DNA of 64,000 nucleotides from Actinoallomurus bryophytorum (GTDB lineage: Bacteria > Actinomycetota > Actinomycetes > Streptosporangiales > Streptosporangiaceae), in NCBI RefSeq assembly GCF_006716425.1, contig NZ_VFOZ01000001.1, forward strand, positions 6,634,001 through 6,698,000, in the 5' to 3' direction. Made by a program: the position numbers and the translations under genes. This document shows positions 43,623-52,035 of this stretch, piece after piece; the stretch's first letter is position 1; every line of letters begins with the position of its first letter. The notes below the pieces were generated by a model. It was not told the DNA's origin. It saw only the letters and a program-made list of their open reading frames with translations, and did not search any database.

Positions 43623-43652
43623 CCGGGCCCGGACATTGGGGTAGGGGCCCGG
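43623..43652 (+). terminator. Hairpin after the His-rich peptide gene
   Basis: CCGGGCCC (43623-43630) and GGGCCCGG (43645-43652) form an 8-bp GC stem with a 14-nt loop, 18 bp after the stop. It is the only strong structure before the amidotransferase gene. Confidence 0.5.
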
Positions 43653-43832
43653 CCCGTCACACGCCGCCCGGTGATCCGTACCGGCCGCGGCGCCGCGGAT
43701 CGACCGGTCCCGAGCCCGATGGGGACGGCCTCGGGGCCGGTCGGCCGGAACGACCCGCCGCATCGGCTCCCATGAGAGGGAGGACCCGGTGCGGCGTTGT
43801 ACGGTCCTACGAGACGTCGACGGAGCGTGACA

Positions 43833-44597
43833 GTGCCTTCCTTCTCTTCCCGGCCCCTCCGAGTGCTGGCCGTCCGCAACACGGAGCGGAGCAGACTCGG
43901 ACGATTTCGTCCGTGGTGGGAGGAGATGGGGCTGCGGATCGTGGAGGTCGACGGTGCTTCGGCCCCCGGCTCGCCGGACGGCTTCGACGCGGTGGTCCTG
44001 CTCGGCGGCCGTTTCCTGCCCGACGACGACCGTGCGGCCCCCTGGCTGCCGGCGGAACGTGAGCTCGCCCGGCGCGCGGTGGCCCGAGGTGTCCCGCTGC
44101 TGGGCATCTGCCTGGGCGCCCAGGTGCTCGCCGCGGCGACGGGAGGCACGGTGCGCGGATGCCACGGCTCGCCGGAGCGTGGGTCGTGTCGCGTCTCGCT
44201 GCGCGGCGAGGCCGGAACCGACCCGCTGTTCGCGGGCCTGCCGGGCGAGTTCCGCGTCATCCAGAACCACCGCGACCAGATCACCGGGCTTCCGCCCGGC
44301 GCCGTCCGGCTCGCCGAGAGCGAAGCCTGCCCGGTGCAGGCGTTCCGCGTGGGGGAGCGGGCCTGGGGCGTGCAGTTCCACCCGGAGGCCGGTGCCGACC
44401 GGCTCGGCCAATGGGACGAGTCCGCCCTGGCCGACGCCGGGCTGGACCTGCGCGTGCTCCGCGCCGAGGCCGACAAGGCCGAGCCGGAGTCGGCACGCCA
44501 CGCGCGGCGCCTCGCGGCCAACTTCGCGAGCGTCGTACGCGGGGCCGCCCACGAGCCCTCCGGCTTCGCCGTGGGCGACCGTGAGGGTTCGCCCTAG
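43833..44597 (+). CDS. Class I glutamine amidotransferase-like protein
   Basis: A 254-residue class I GATase fold protein. The nucleophile Cys93 lies in GICLGAQ, and QFHPEA supplies His and Glu, so the hydrolase triad is intact. The start GTG 43833 has GGAG seven bases upstream. No synthetase domain is attached; stand-alone members (GMP-synthase-like) hydrolyse glutamine or gamma-glutamyl amides for a partner. The last bases (CTAG) are shared as the stop codon of the convergent DUF72 gene. Confidence 0.88.
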   Translation: MPSFSSRPLRVLAVRNTERSRLGRFRPWWEEMGLRIVEVDGASAPGSPDGFDAVVLLGGRFLPDDDRAAPWLPAERELARRAVARGVPLLGICLGAQVLAAATGGTVRGCHGSPERGSCRVSLRGEAGTDPLFAGLPGEFRVIQNHRDQITGLPPGAVRLAESEACPVQAFRVGERAWGVQFHPEAGADRLGQWDESALADAGLDLRVLRAEADKAEPESARHARRLAANFASVVRGAAHEPSGFAVGDREGSP

Positions 44598-45445
44598 AAG
44601 AGAGTGAGCGGCTCGACCGGATCCGGCTCGGGCAGGGGCTCGATCCCGGGGAGACGGGCACGTACCTCGTCGTGGAAGCGGCGCGCTAGCGCCGGTGCGT
44701 CGGCGTTGTCGGGTGTGTGAACGAACACGGTCGGTGAGCGGCCCTCGCGCAGCCATTCGGTGACCGTGCCGATCCACCGCTGCCAGCCCTCGACCGTACG
44801 CTCCGTGGAGTCGCGGCCGAGGTAGCGGACGATCGGCCGGTCGGTGAGCGCCCGCGACCTGTACGGCACCCGCGGCTTCTTCATCCACGCGTCCCGCTCG
44901 GCGTCGCTGACCGGCGGACTCTGGAAGAGCGTGGTGGTGTCGAAGGGGACCCATTCGGCGCCGGCGCCGGTGAGAACCCCTTCGAGGAGCCGCTCGGACC
45001 GCGCGTCCTCGAAGAACGCGCGATGGCGCACCTCGACGGCGTACCGGTGTGAGCGGGGGAGGTCGCGGAGGAAGGCGGCCAGGGCGCCGAGGTCGCCCGG
45101 GGCGAACGAGGCCGGAAGCTGTACCCAGAGGGCATGGGCGCGCGGCCCGAGCGGCTCGATCGCGCGCAGAAAGGCGCGCAGCTCCTCGTCGGCCCCCTGA
45201 AGCCGGCGCTCATGCGTGATCGACTTGGGCAGCTTGACCACCAGCCGGAAGTCGGGACCGGTCTGCCGCGCCCACGACTCCACCGCGTCCGTCGCCGGCG
45301 TCGCGTAGAACGTCGTGTTGCCCTCCACCGCGTTGCACCAGGTCGCGTAGGCCCTCAGGCGATCCTGGGGAGGGAGCGGATGAGGCAGGAAGCGCCCCCG
45401 CCACGGCGCGTGAGTCCACATCGCGCATCCCACATGAAGCCGCAC
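44594..45445 (-). CDS. DUF72 family protein
   Basis: A 283-residue DUF72 (YecE-type) TIM-barrel protein: VGCAMWTHAPWRGRF at the N-terminus, WCNAVEGNTTFY, FRLVVKLPKSITHERRL, LWVQLPASF, EVRHRAFF and a late RYLGRD. The function of the family is not established. GTG 45445 starts the conserved N-terminus. Its TAG stop shares the palindrome CTAG with the stop of the convergent gene. Divergent from the NACHT gene. Confidence 0.88.
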   Translation of the reverse strand: MRLHVGCAMWTHAPWRGRFLPHPLPPQDRLRAYATWCNAVEGNTTFYATPATDAVESWARQTGPDFRLVVKLPKSITHERRLQGADEELRAFLRAIEPLGPRAHALWVQLPASFAPGDLGALAAFLRDLPRSHRYAVEVRHRAFFEDARSERLLEGVLTGAGAEWVPFDTTTLFQSPPVSDAERDAWMKKPRVPYRSRALTDRPIVRYLGRDSTERTVEGWQRWIGTVTEWLREGRSPTVFVHTPDNADAPALARRFHDEVRARLPGIEPLPEPDPVEPLTLF

Positions 45446-45570
45446 GCACCCGACGTTATCGAAGGCCGGCGCCGAACGCTCCGGCCGGTGGCCGCGCGAA
45501 CGTCCCTGGGGATCCTCCGGCGCCGAGGCTTGACGCGTTCTCCGGGTGAGGAGATGCTCCACGTGAGCTG

Positions 45571-47874
45571 GTGGCCGAGCGATCACGCGAGGTGAGATGG
45601 GTCAGACGGCGCCGCCGGGCCGCGGCCGGCGTGAGGTGGGCGGTCGCGGTGGCGCGTAGCGGTTCGCGGTGGCGCGGGTTCGTGGTCGTCACGGGCATCG
45701 CCGGCTCGACCGTGATCCTGCTGATGATCGGCGGGGCGTTACGCGGGGGAAGCCTGCCGACCGCGGCGAACGTGGCCCAGCTGGTCTCGGTGGTGCTCGC
45801 GGTCCCGCCCCTGGCGGTCGGGCTGAGGGTGTGGTGGAACTCCCTGTCGGCCAAGACCAGCACCCTGGAACAGGTGGAGCGGGCACACCAGGCGCTGGCG
45901 CTGCTGGTGAGCAGCCAGTGGCGCGAGGAGATCCGCATCCGCGGGCTCGACGACGTGACCCGGCTGGCGGTTCGATGGCGGCTGACGGAGCTCGACGTCA
46001 TGGACGACGCCGGTCGCGTCGACGGACCCCGTCGTGTCCGCTCCTGGCTCCGGCTCGGCCGGGTCCGGTTCAACGGCCGTACCGACCGGATGGACGACAT
46101 GGCGCACCGGTTCCGGCAGCTGGCGCGGCGGAGGCTGGTGATCCTCGGCGCGCCCGGTACGGGCAAGACCACACTGGCGGTGCTGCTGCTCCGCACGCTG
46201 CTGGAGGACCGCAGGCCGGGGGAGCCGGTGCCCGTCTTCCTGTCGATGGCCGGATGGGACCCCGGCACCGAGCCCGTGCACAGGTGGCTGACCCGGCGGC
46301 TCGCGGAGAACTATCCCGCGCTGCGGGCGGCCGACTTCGGGCCGGACGCGCCGCGGGCCCTGGTCTCCCAGCGGCGCCTGCTGCCCGTTCTGGACGGGCT
46401 GGACGAACTGCCCCCAAGTGTGCAGCCGCAGGTCCTGTCCGCGCTGAACGCGGCGGCCACCACCGAGTCGGTCATCCTCACCTGCCGGACCAAGGAGTAC
46501 CAGGCGGCGGCGGAGATGTCGGCCGGTCACCTGCTCGCCGGTGGCGCCGTCATCGAGCCCCGCCCGATCAAGGCGGCCGACGCCGCCGCGTACATCACGA
46601 ACCGCCTGGTGCCCGGCCAGTCCGGTGGCTGGCCGAAGCTGCTGGCAACGATCAAGTCCCGCCCGAACGGACCGGTGGCCCAGGCCCTGTCCACGCCGCT
46701 CACGCTGTGGCTGTTACGCAAGGTCTACATCGACACCCGCAGTGACCCGGCGGCGCTCTGCGACACGGCTCGCTTTCCCACGGCCGACGCCGTCGCCGAG
46801 CATCTGCTCGACAACCTCGTCCATTCCGCCCTGTCCACCATCTCGGCCGAACATGATCCCGACGACCCGCGGTACCACGACCATCCGTTCCGGCCGCGCC
46901 ATGTGTGGGACTCGGGCGATGCCGAGCGCTGGCTGTCGTTCATCGCCCACCACATGAGCAGGAGCGGCACGCGCGACTTTCAGTGGTGGCAGCTCTATCG
47001 CGAGGTCCACCGCCGCTGGACCAGCCTCGTCGGAGCCCTGACGGTGGGGCTCACCATCGGCGTCACGGTGGGGATCACGGGCGGTCTCACGATCGCGCTG
47101 ACGCACGCGGTCCCCGGCACCCTCGCGGACGCGCTGATCTTCAGCTTCGCGGGCGGTCTGACCGGGGGACTGGTCGGAGGCCTCACCGGCGGAGTGCTCC
47201 TCGAAGTGATGAAGAGCTCCGGCGTGGAGCCTGCGTACGCGGACGTGCGCCTGAAGGGCCGTCTGCGGCCCCTCGCCGGAAACCTCGCGCTCGGGCTCAC
47301 GGTCGGGCTCGCCGTCGGCATGATCACCTCTCTCGGGTTCGGGCTCATCGGCGGGCTGATCGGCGGCGTACGGGAGAGCCTGGTGTTCGGGCTGGCCGTC
47401 GGTGCCGCCGGCGGGTTCACGATCGGCCTGAGCCGGTGGGTCAGCACGCCCGTGACGGACGCACGGCCGCAGACGCCCGTTTTCACGCTGCGCCGCGACC
47501 TCGAGCTCGTCTACGTCCGTTCGGTGGCCTTCGGGCTCACGCTCGGCCCCGCGTTCGGCATCGCCGGGGCGCTGGCGAAGGGCTTCGCCGGGCCCTTGGC
47601 GGGCATCGAGGCCGGCGTCGCCTTCGGCGTGGCGGGCGGCGTGGTGTTCGCGCTCACCTTCGATCTCGCCGGCGCCAGCTCGACCTACCTCGCCGCCCTG
47701 TCCGTGCTGTACGCGCGGCACCGCGTCCCGATCAGGCTGATGCGGTTCCTGGACGACGCGCACCGTGTCGGCCTGCTCCGTGAGGCCGGACCCGCCTATC
47801 AGTTCCGGCACGCGAAACTCCAGGACCGCCTGACGCAGACCTACCGGGATTCGACCGAGCGGCCGGTGCGGTAG
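45571..47874 (+). CDS. Membrane NACHT-domain NTPase (STAND class)
   Basis: A 767-residue NLR-like protein. Two N-terminal membrane helices (about 36-55 and 66-86) lead to a NACHT module: Walker A GAPGTGKTT (193-201), Walker B LLPVLDGLDEL (270-280) and a sensor at CRTKEY. The C-terminal third is a glycine-rich run of membrane segments (repeated GLT-GG, GLxxG), then a soluble tail with YQFRHAKLQDRL. Similar proteins are frequent in actinomycetes; some bacterial NACHT proteins defend against phage. The gene has two TTA codons (45739-45741, 46714-46716), unlike its neighbours. Start GTG 45571; GTG 45592 is also possible. Confidence 0.85.
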   Translation: MAERSREVRWVRRRRRAAAGVRWAVAVARSGSRWRGFVVVTGIAGSTVILLMIGGALRGGSLPTAANVAQLVSVVLAVPPLAVGLRVWWNSLSAKTSTLEQVERAHQALALLVSSQWREEIRIRGLDDVTRLAVRWRLTELDVMDDAGRVDGPRRVRSWLRLGRVRFNGRTDRMDDMAHRFRQLARRRLVILGAPGTGKTTLAVLLLRTLLEDRRPGEPVPVFLSMAGWDPGTEPVHRWLTRRLAENYPALRAADFGPDAPRALVSQRRLLPVLDGLDELPPSVQPQVLSALNAAATTESVILTCRTKEYQAAAEMSAGHLLAGGAVIEPRPIKAADAAAYITNRLVPGQSGGWPKLLATIKSRPNGPVAQALSTPLTLWLLRKVYIDTRSDPAALCDTARFPTADAVAEHLLDNLVHSALSTISAEHDPDDPRYHDHPFRPRHVWDSGDAERWLSFIAHHMSRSGTRDFQWWQLYREVHRRWTSLVGALTVGLTIGVTVGITGGLTIALTHAVPGTLADALIFSFAGGLTGGLVGGLTGGVLLEVMKSSGVEPAYADVRLKGRLRPLAGNLALGLTVGLAVGMITSLGFGLIGGLIGGVRESLVFGLAVGAAGGFTIGLSRWVSTPVTDARPQTPVFTLRRDLELVYVRSVAFGLTLGPAFGIAGALAKGFAGPLAGIEAGVAFGVAGGVVFALTFDLAGASSTYLAALSVLYARHRVPIRLMRFLDDAHRVGLLREAGPAYQFRHAKLQDRLTQTYRDSTERPVR

Positions 47875-47979
47875 CCGGTCGGCGCGGGCGAATGCGATCG
47901 CCGATCGTGTTCGAGTGCCTCACAGAGGGGTACCGACAGGGATCCGTACGCGAACGAGTCCAAGGACGGTGTCCGGTCG

Positions 47980-48072
47980 ATGACCGATAACACCTCCGGC
48001 AGTGGTCGTTCCCCGGCGGCCCGGGGCGAAGTCCCCGAGGCCGGCGGCGCGCCCCTGAATGGTTGGGAGTAG
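47980..48072 (+). CDS. Possible 30-residue ORF upstream of the RsbW-like kinase
   Basis: An ATG opens a 30-codon frame ending at 48072, five bases before the GTG of the RsbW-like gene. The peptide is Gly/Pro/Ser-rich and ends in GWE. The GGGAG near its end also serves the next start. It could be a small coupled peptide or chance; there is a weak ribosome site (AAGGACGG). Confidence 0.3.
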   Translation: MTDNTSGSGRSPAARGEVPEAGGAPLNGWE

Positions 48073-48077
48073 TCGCT

Positions 48078-48503
48078 GTGAAGCTTTCGCTGGTGTTGTG
48101 CCTGCCCAGAGACGCCGAGACCGCGCGTCTGACCCGGGAGGTGCTGGACGCGTCCCTCACCGCGCTGCGTGTGGCGGCCGATACCCGCAGCGACATCACC
48201 TTGGCCCTGGGGGAGGCGTGCGCGAACGTCATCCAGCATGCCGACTCCAGTGATGAGTACGAGGTCCGGGTACGGCTGACCAACTCCCTCTGCGTGGTCG
48301 AGGTGGTCGACACGGGGCGGGGCTTCGATTCCGCGACGTTGGGCCAGGCACGGGCCGACCAGGCGGCCACCGCCGAGCACGGCCGCGGCCTGCAGATCAT
48401 CGACGCCCTCGCCGAGAACCTGCAGATCACCAGCCGCCCTCTGCACGGTGCGATGATCCGTTTCGAGAAGCCCCTTGAGCTCGATCCCCGGCTGGCCGTC
48501 TGA
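48078..48503 (+). CDS. RsbW-like anti-sigma factor / serine kinase (HATPase)
   Basis: A 141-residue GHKL ATPase. N box LALGEACANVIQHA, G1 DTGRGFD and G2 HGRGLQII are present. Stand-alone proteins of this type bind a sigma factor and phosphorylate an antagonist (STAS) partner. No STAS or sigma-B gene is adjacent, so partners are elsewhere; the ECF sigma at 52 kb is a different type. GTG 48078 follows GGGAG. Confidence 0.88.
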   Translation: MKLSLVLCLPRDAETARLTREVLDASLTALRVAADTRSDITLALGEACANVIQHADSSDEYEVRVRLTNSLCVVEVVDTGRGFDSATLGQARADQAATAEHGRGLQIIDALAENLQITSRPLHGAMIRFEKPLELDPRLAV

Positions 48504-48559
48504 GCGATCTTCTTCCGCCCATCGTGGACATTCGCGGGCGGGCTCGGTCAAATGTTCTT

Positions 48560-49567
48560 GTGATGATCCGTCGTGGTTTGTCGGCCGCCCTGCTCGTCCT
48601 GTCCGGAGTGGTGACGGCGCCGTCCATGGCGACGGCGGAGCCGGCCACCGCGTATGTCGGCGTTTCGGTGGCCACGGCGTGGGTCGCCCCGGCAACCGAC
48701 CGGGCGGTGGACCGGCCCGCGGTCGGCAATCCGGTCGACATCCGGAAGTGGACGACGGACATGACCTTGCAGCAGCGCGCCGATCTGGTCGGCAGGCTGG
48801 AGACACAGGCGCCGTACGGCAGTCCGGTGCGGATTCTGGAACGGCAGGGCGACTGGGTGCACGTGGCCGTCGCCGGCCAGCCGACCCCGCGCGACGCGCT
48901 CGGCTACCCGGGCTGGATCCCCGCGCGGCAACTGGTCACCGGAACGGCCTTCGGCACGCTGCGGCGGACCCGGCCGTTCGCGATGGTGACCGCCGACACC
49001 GCCTGGCTGTCCGCCGATCCCGCCGGACGGCGGCGTGAGATGGAGCTGCCGGCCGACACCCGCCTGCCGGTGCTGGCCCGCACCGGCTCCGCGGTGCTGG
49101 TCGCGACCCCCGACCGCGGCGGTCGCTGGCTCTCGGCCCGCGACGTGGCCGTCTACGACAAGGCGGCGGACATCCCGCGGCCCACCGGGACCGACCTGGT
49201 ACGGACCGCGAAGATGTTCGCCGGTCTGCACTACCTGTGGGCCGGTACGTCGTCGTTCGGATTCGACTGCTCCGGCTTCACCCACACCGTCTACGACCTG
49301 CACGGCATCACCATCCCGCGCGACGCCGGTGCGCAGAAGGCCGGCGGAACACCGGTGGCCAAGGACGACCTGCTGCCCGGTGACCTGATCTTCTACGCGC
49401 ACGACCACGGAACCGGCTCGGTCCACCACGTCGGCATGTACATCGGCGACGGCTACGAGATCGACGCGCCCGCCAACAGCGCGACCGAGGAGAGCCCGCT
49501 GGAGATCGTCAAGGTGGACCAGCACCGGTACGCGGACCAGTACGCCGGAGCGGTCCGTTATCTGTAG
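48560..49567 (+). CDS. Secreted NlpC/P60 peptidoglycan hydrolase
   Basis: A 335-residue exported protein. A signal peptide (MIRRGLSAALLVLSGVVTAPSMATA) is followed by two SH3-like regions (residues about 80-190) and a C-terminal NlpC/P60 domain: catalytic Cys in FDCSGF, His in HHVGMYIGDG, and DAPANS. It cleaves within peptidoglycan stem peptides outside the cell. GTG 48560 or ATG 48563 start. It may release wall peptides of the sort the importers could take up. Confidence 0.9.
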   Translation: MMIRRGLSAALLVLSGVVTAPSMATAEPATAYVGVSVATAWVAPATDRAVDRPAVGNPVDIRKWTTDMTLQQRADLVGRLETQAPYGSPVRILERQGDWVHVAVAGQPTPRDALGYPGWIPARQLVTGTAFGTLRRTRPFAMVTADTAWLSADPAGRRREMELPADTRLPVLARTGSAVLVATPDRGGRWLSARDVAVYDKAADIPRPTGTDLVRTAKMFAGLHYLWAGTSSFGFDCSGFTHTVYDLHGITIPRDAGAQKAGGTPVAKDDLLPGDLIFYAHDHGTGSVHHVGMYIGDGYEIDAPANSATEESPLEIVKVDQHRYADQYAGAVRYL

Positions 49568-49658
49568 CACCTCACCTGGGGCGCCAACCCGCTCATGTCC
49601 GGAGAGGTAACGGGGTTGTCACGGGTCGTGTGGCCGGCCGCAACGAGAGATCCGCAGA

Positions 49659-50465
49659 GTGGCCGTCATGGGACTCAAGCGCAGGCGATCACCTGACCAC
49701 CGGGGCGTTCACGCCTCGCCTGCCCGTGGCCGGAGCGCGTGGCGCCGCGACCTCGTGGAGTTCGCGGCGCTGTTCGTGGCCGCGGGCATCGCCCACCTGT
49801 TCTCCACGATGCTGGGCCACCGCGCCACCGGCTGGATGCTGCTGGTCGGGCTCGGCGGTGTGCTGCTCGTCGTCGTCTCCGGCCACCTGTGGTGGACGCA
49901 CCGGCACGAGCGGCACCGGCATGGCCGCGGTGGCCGTGCCGGTGAGCCGCACCCGCCGGCGAGCCTGTGGCGGGTACGCGCCCGCGTACGTGACACCCCG
50001 GGCCAGCTCGCGGCGATGGCCGCCGCCACGGCGGCCGCCGGCGGCAACATCATGTCGCTGAACAGCCTTCTCGACACCGACGGGACGGTCGACGAGATCT
50101 ACGTCCGAATGCCGTCGCCCGTGCCGGCGGAGACCCTGGTCACCGCGCTCAGCTCGGCCGGCGGTCGCGAGGTGACCGCCCGGCCGGCCTCCATGCACGA
50201 GCTGGTCGACCCGGTGACCCGTGCCCTCCTGCTGGCCTCGGCCGTCCGCGAGGACCCGCGGGGCCTGGCGGCCGCGCTCGCCACCCTGCTCGACGCGCGT
50301 CCCGTCCCGGCCGCCAAGGCGAACGACCGCGAGACGTTGTCGCTGTTCCCCGCAGGCGGCCGGCCGATCCGGCTCCACCGTCCGGGCGTGCCCTTCACGG
50401 CGAGCGAGATCGCCCGTGCGCTCGCGATAGCCGAACACGCACGCGCCGCGGACTGCCGGGCGTGA
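49659..50465 (+). CDS. Membrane protein with ACT domain
   Basis: A 268-residue protein. Two membrane helices (about 32-52 and 58-76) precede a cytoplasmic His-rich linker (HRHERHRHGRGG) and an ACT domain (WRVRARVRDTPGQLAAMAAATAAAGGNIMSLNSLL). ACT domains bind small ligands, often amino acids. The C-terminal part is mixed alpha/beta. GTG 49659 or ATG 49668 may be the start. Function unknown; an amino-acid sensor at the membrane is an inference. A perfect hairpin follows. Confidence 0.75.
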   Translation: MAVMGLKRRRSPDHRGVHASPARGRSAWRRDLVEFAALFVAAGIAHLFSTMLGHRATGWMLLVGLGGVLLVVVSGHLWWTHRHERHRHGRGGRAGEPHPPASLWRVRARVRDTPGQLAAMAAATAAAGGNIMSLNSLLDTDGTVDEIYVRMPSPVPAETLVTALSSAGGREVTARPASMHELVDPVTRALLLASAVREDPRGLAAALATLLDARPVPAAKANDRETLSLFPAGGRPIRLHRPGVPFTASEIARALAIAEHARAADCRA

Positions 50466-50543
50466 GACCCGGCGCCACCGGGGGAACGAGGCGCCAGACT
50501 GAATTCCGCGCGTACCGGATCCGGCGACGGTGGGCGTCCGGCC

Positions 50544-50575
50544 TTCGCGTGCGCCGGGTGGCCGGCGCACGCGAA
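50544..50575. terminator. Bidirectional terminator, perfect 14-bp stem
   Basis: TTCGCGTGCGCCGG (50544-50557) pairs exactly with CCGGCGCACGCGAA (50562-50575) across a 4-nt loop. It sits between the convergent genes ending at 50465 and 50581. Confidence 0.9.
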
Positions 50576-50580
50576 CCCGG

Positions 50581-51378
50581 TCAGAAGCCGGGGAAGACGC
50601 GGCGCAGGTCGTCCAGCGTGATCGTGGAGCCGGTGAGCGTCACGGTGTCCGGGGTGTGCTCCGGTGCGTGGCGGCCGGTGACCAGGCGCTGCCACCACTC
50701 CGCGGGTGCGGTGAGGACCGCGTCCGGATTGTCGGGAGCGTCGATGAAAGCCATCTTCTCGCTGCTCACTTCGAGGCCGAAGGACCGCTCCGGGTCCGTG
50801 GTGTTCACCGCGATGCGGACCGGCCCGCCACCCAGCTCCGCGGGCTTGCCGACGAAGGCCAGGAACATGTCCACCTGGGCGAACAGCAGCGGCGTTGCCT
50901 CCGGCGCCAGAGTCGCCTTCGGGTCGAACGCCACCTTGACGTCCCAGGTGTGGTGGGCGAACTCGTTGAGCCGCATGCGGCCGGAGGTCGCCACGTCGAT
51001 GGGCGCGGGCAGGAATCCCAGGTCGATGCGGAGGCTCTCCCTGGTCTGCTCGTCGAGCCCTTCGTAGCGGCGGACGAGCGTCTCGTTCGCCGTGAGGAAG
51101 CCCTCGGCGCGCTCCTCGCGCGACATGGCGTCCCACCGCGCCCACACACCCTGGTTGAAGTCACCGGCGGGGCTGCCGGAGCCGTTCAGCGCACCTTCGA
51201 CCGCGGCGAGGTTGATCTCCGCGCCGCTGCCCAGGTGGCTGAGCACCTGCGAGATGTCCCATTTCGATGCTCCGGACGGGCGCGCGAGGTCGTCGGCGGT
51301 GAAGCCGCGCACCAGCGCCGCGAGGTCGTCGTGGCCGGAGCGCAGTGCCTTGATCACATCGTCTGCTCGGTCGGTCAT
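50581..51378 (-). CDS. Mycothiol-dependent maleylpyruvate isomerase-family (DinB-like) protein
   Basis: A 265-residue DinB-like four-helix protein of the TIGR03083 type. The metal-site His motifs are SHLGSGAEIN and LNEFAHHTWDVKVAF. The C-terminal domain (SCP2-like) carries the mixed beta part. Members may use mycothiol. ATG 51378 has GGAG nine bases upstream. The substrate is unknown. The promoter gap upstream is AT-rich. Confidence 0.83.
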   Translation of the reverse strand: MTDRADDVIKALRSGHDDLAALVRGFTADDLARPSGASKWDISQVLSHLGSGAEINLAAVEGALNGSGSPAGDFNQGVWARWDAMSREERAEGFLTANETLVRRYEGLDEQTRESLRIDLGFLPAPIDVATSGRMRLNEFAHHTWDVKVAFDPKATLAPEATPLLFAQVDMFLAFVGKPAELGGGPVRIAVNTTDPERSFGLEVSSEKMAFIDAPDNPDAVLTAPAEWWQRLVTGRHAPEHTPDTVTLTGSTITLDDLRRVFPGF

Positions 51379-51594
51379 CTGTCTGTCTCCAGGAGGTCGC
51401 CGCGAAGGCCCGCGGCCGCTTGTCGCGCGGGCTCTGGGAGAAAGCTTAACGTTCAACTATTGACGCGGGAACTACCCGTTGCGGTACCAAGGGCGGATCG
51501 CCACGTACGCCCCGGCCTCGGGGTCGCCCTGGGCACGGCCGGCGCCTCGGGACGGAGTGAACCACTGGCGGCTCGGCCAGGGCGGATGAGCCGG
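51379..51594 (-). promoter_or_regulatory. Promoter gap of the DinB-like gene
   Basis: A 216-bp gap between two minus-strand genes. The segment 51448-51470 is clearly AT-rich, with TTGAAC and AACGTT, the likely promoter or operator. No second gene is seen in it. Confidence 0.35.
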
Positions 51595-52026
51595 TCAGGC
51601 GGGGGCGGGAACGCCTTCGAGGACCACGACCGGGAACACCCGCTCGGTGTTCTTCTCGTACGCGGAGGTGCCGTCGGAGACCATGCGGTAGAGCCGTTCG
51701 CGCTCCTCGCCCGCGGTCACGACGGCCCTGGCCTGGTAGGAGCCGTCGCCGAGTTCGACCGTCACGGCCGGGTCGGCTCGCAGGTTGTGGAACCAGGCCG
51801 GATGCCGCGGGGCGCCCGCCTTGGAGGCCACCACGAACACGCGGTTCCTGTCGTCGACCGCGAAGCCGACCGGCACGGTCGTTCGCCGTCCTGTCCGCGC
51901 CCCGGCCGTGGTCAGCAGCAGGATCGGGAACGGCGGCTGGCTCACCACGCCGCGATTGGCGCGGAACTCGCTGATGACGCCTTGGTTGTAGGCGAGGAAC
52001 TCCTCGTCAGTCGGCACGGCAGGCAT
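51595..52026 (-). CDS. DDN-type deazaflavin (F420)-dependent oxidoreductase
   Basis: A 143-residue split beta-barrel protein of the DDN/nitroreductase family: ILLLTTAGARTGRRTTVPVGF, VASKAGAPRHPAWFHNLRADP and V-V-V-LEGV end. These enzymes use F420H2 to reduce quinones or nitro compounds. ATG 52026 follows GAGGAGAA. It begins 9 bp after the sigma factor gene, so the two are one transcript and the reductase may be a target of the stress response. Confidence 0.9.
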   Translation of the reverse strand: MPAVPTDEEFLAYNQGVISEFRANRGVVSQPPFPILLLTTAGARTGRRTTVPVGFAVDDRNRVFVVASKAGAPRHPAWFHNLRADPAVTVELGDGSYQARAVVTAGEERERLYRMVSDGTSAYEKNTERVFPVVVLEGVPAPA

Positions 52027-52035
52027 GGCTTCTCC

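Noticed and set aside
44594-44597. Shared CTAG stop of two convergent genes as a functional signal
   Set aside because: CTAG is self-complementary, so a shared TAG stop is a simple consequence of tight packing.
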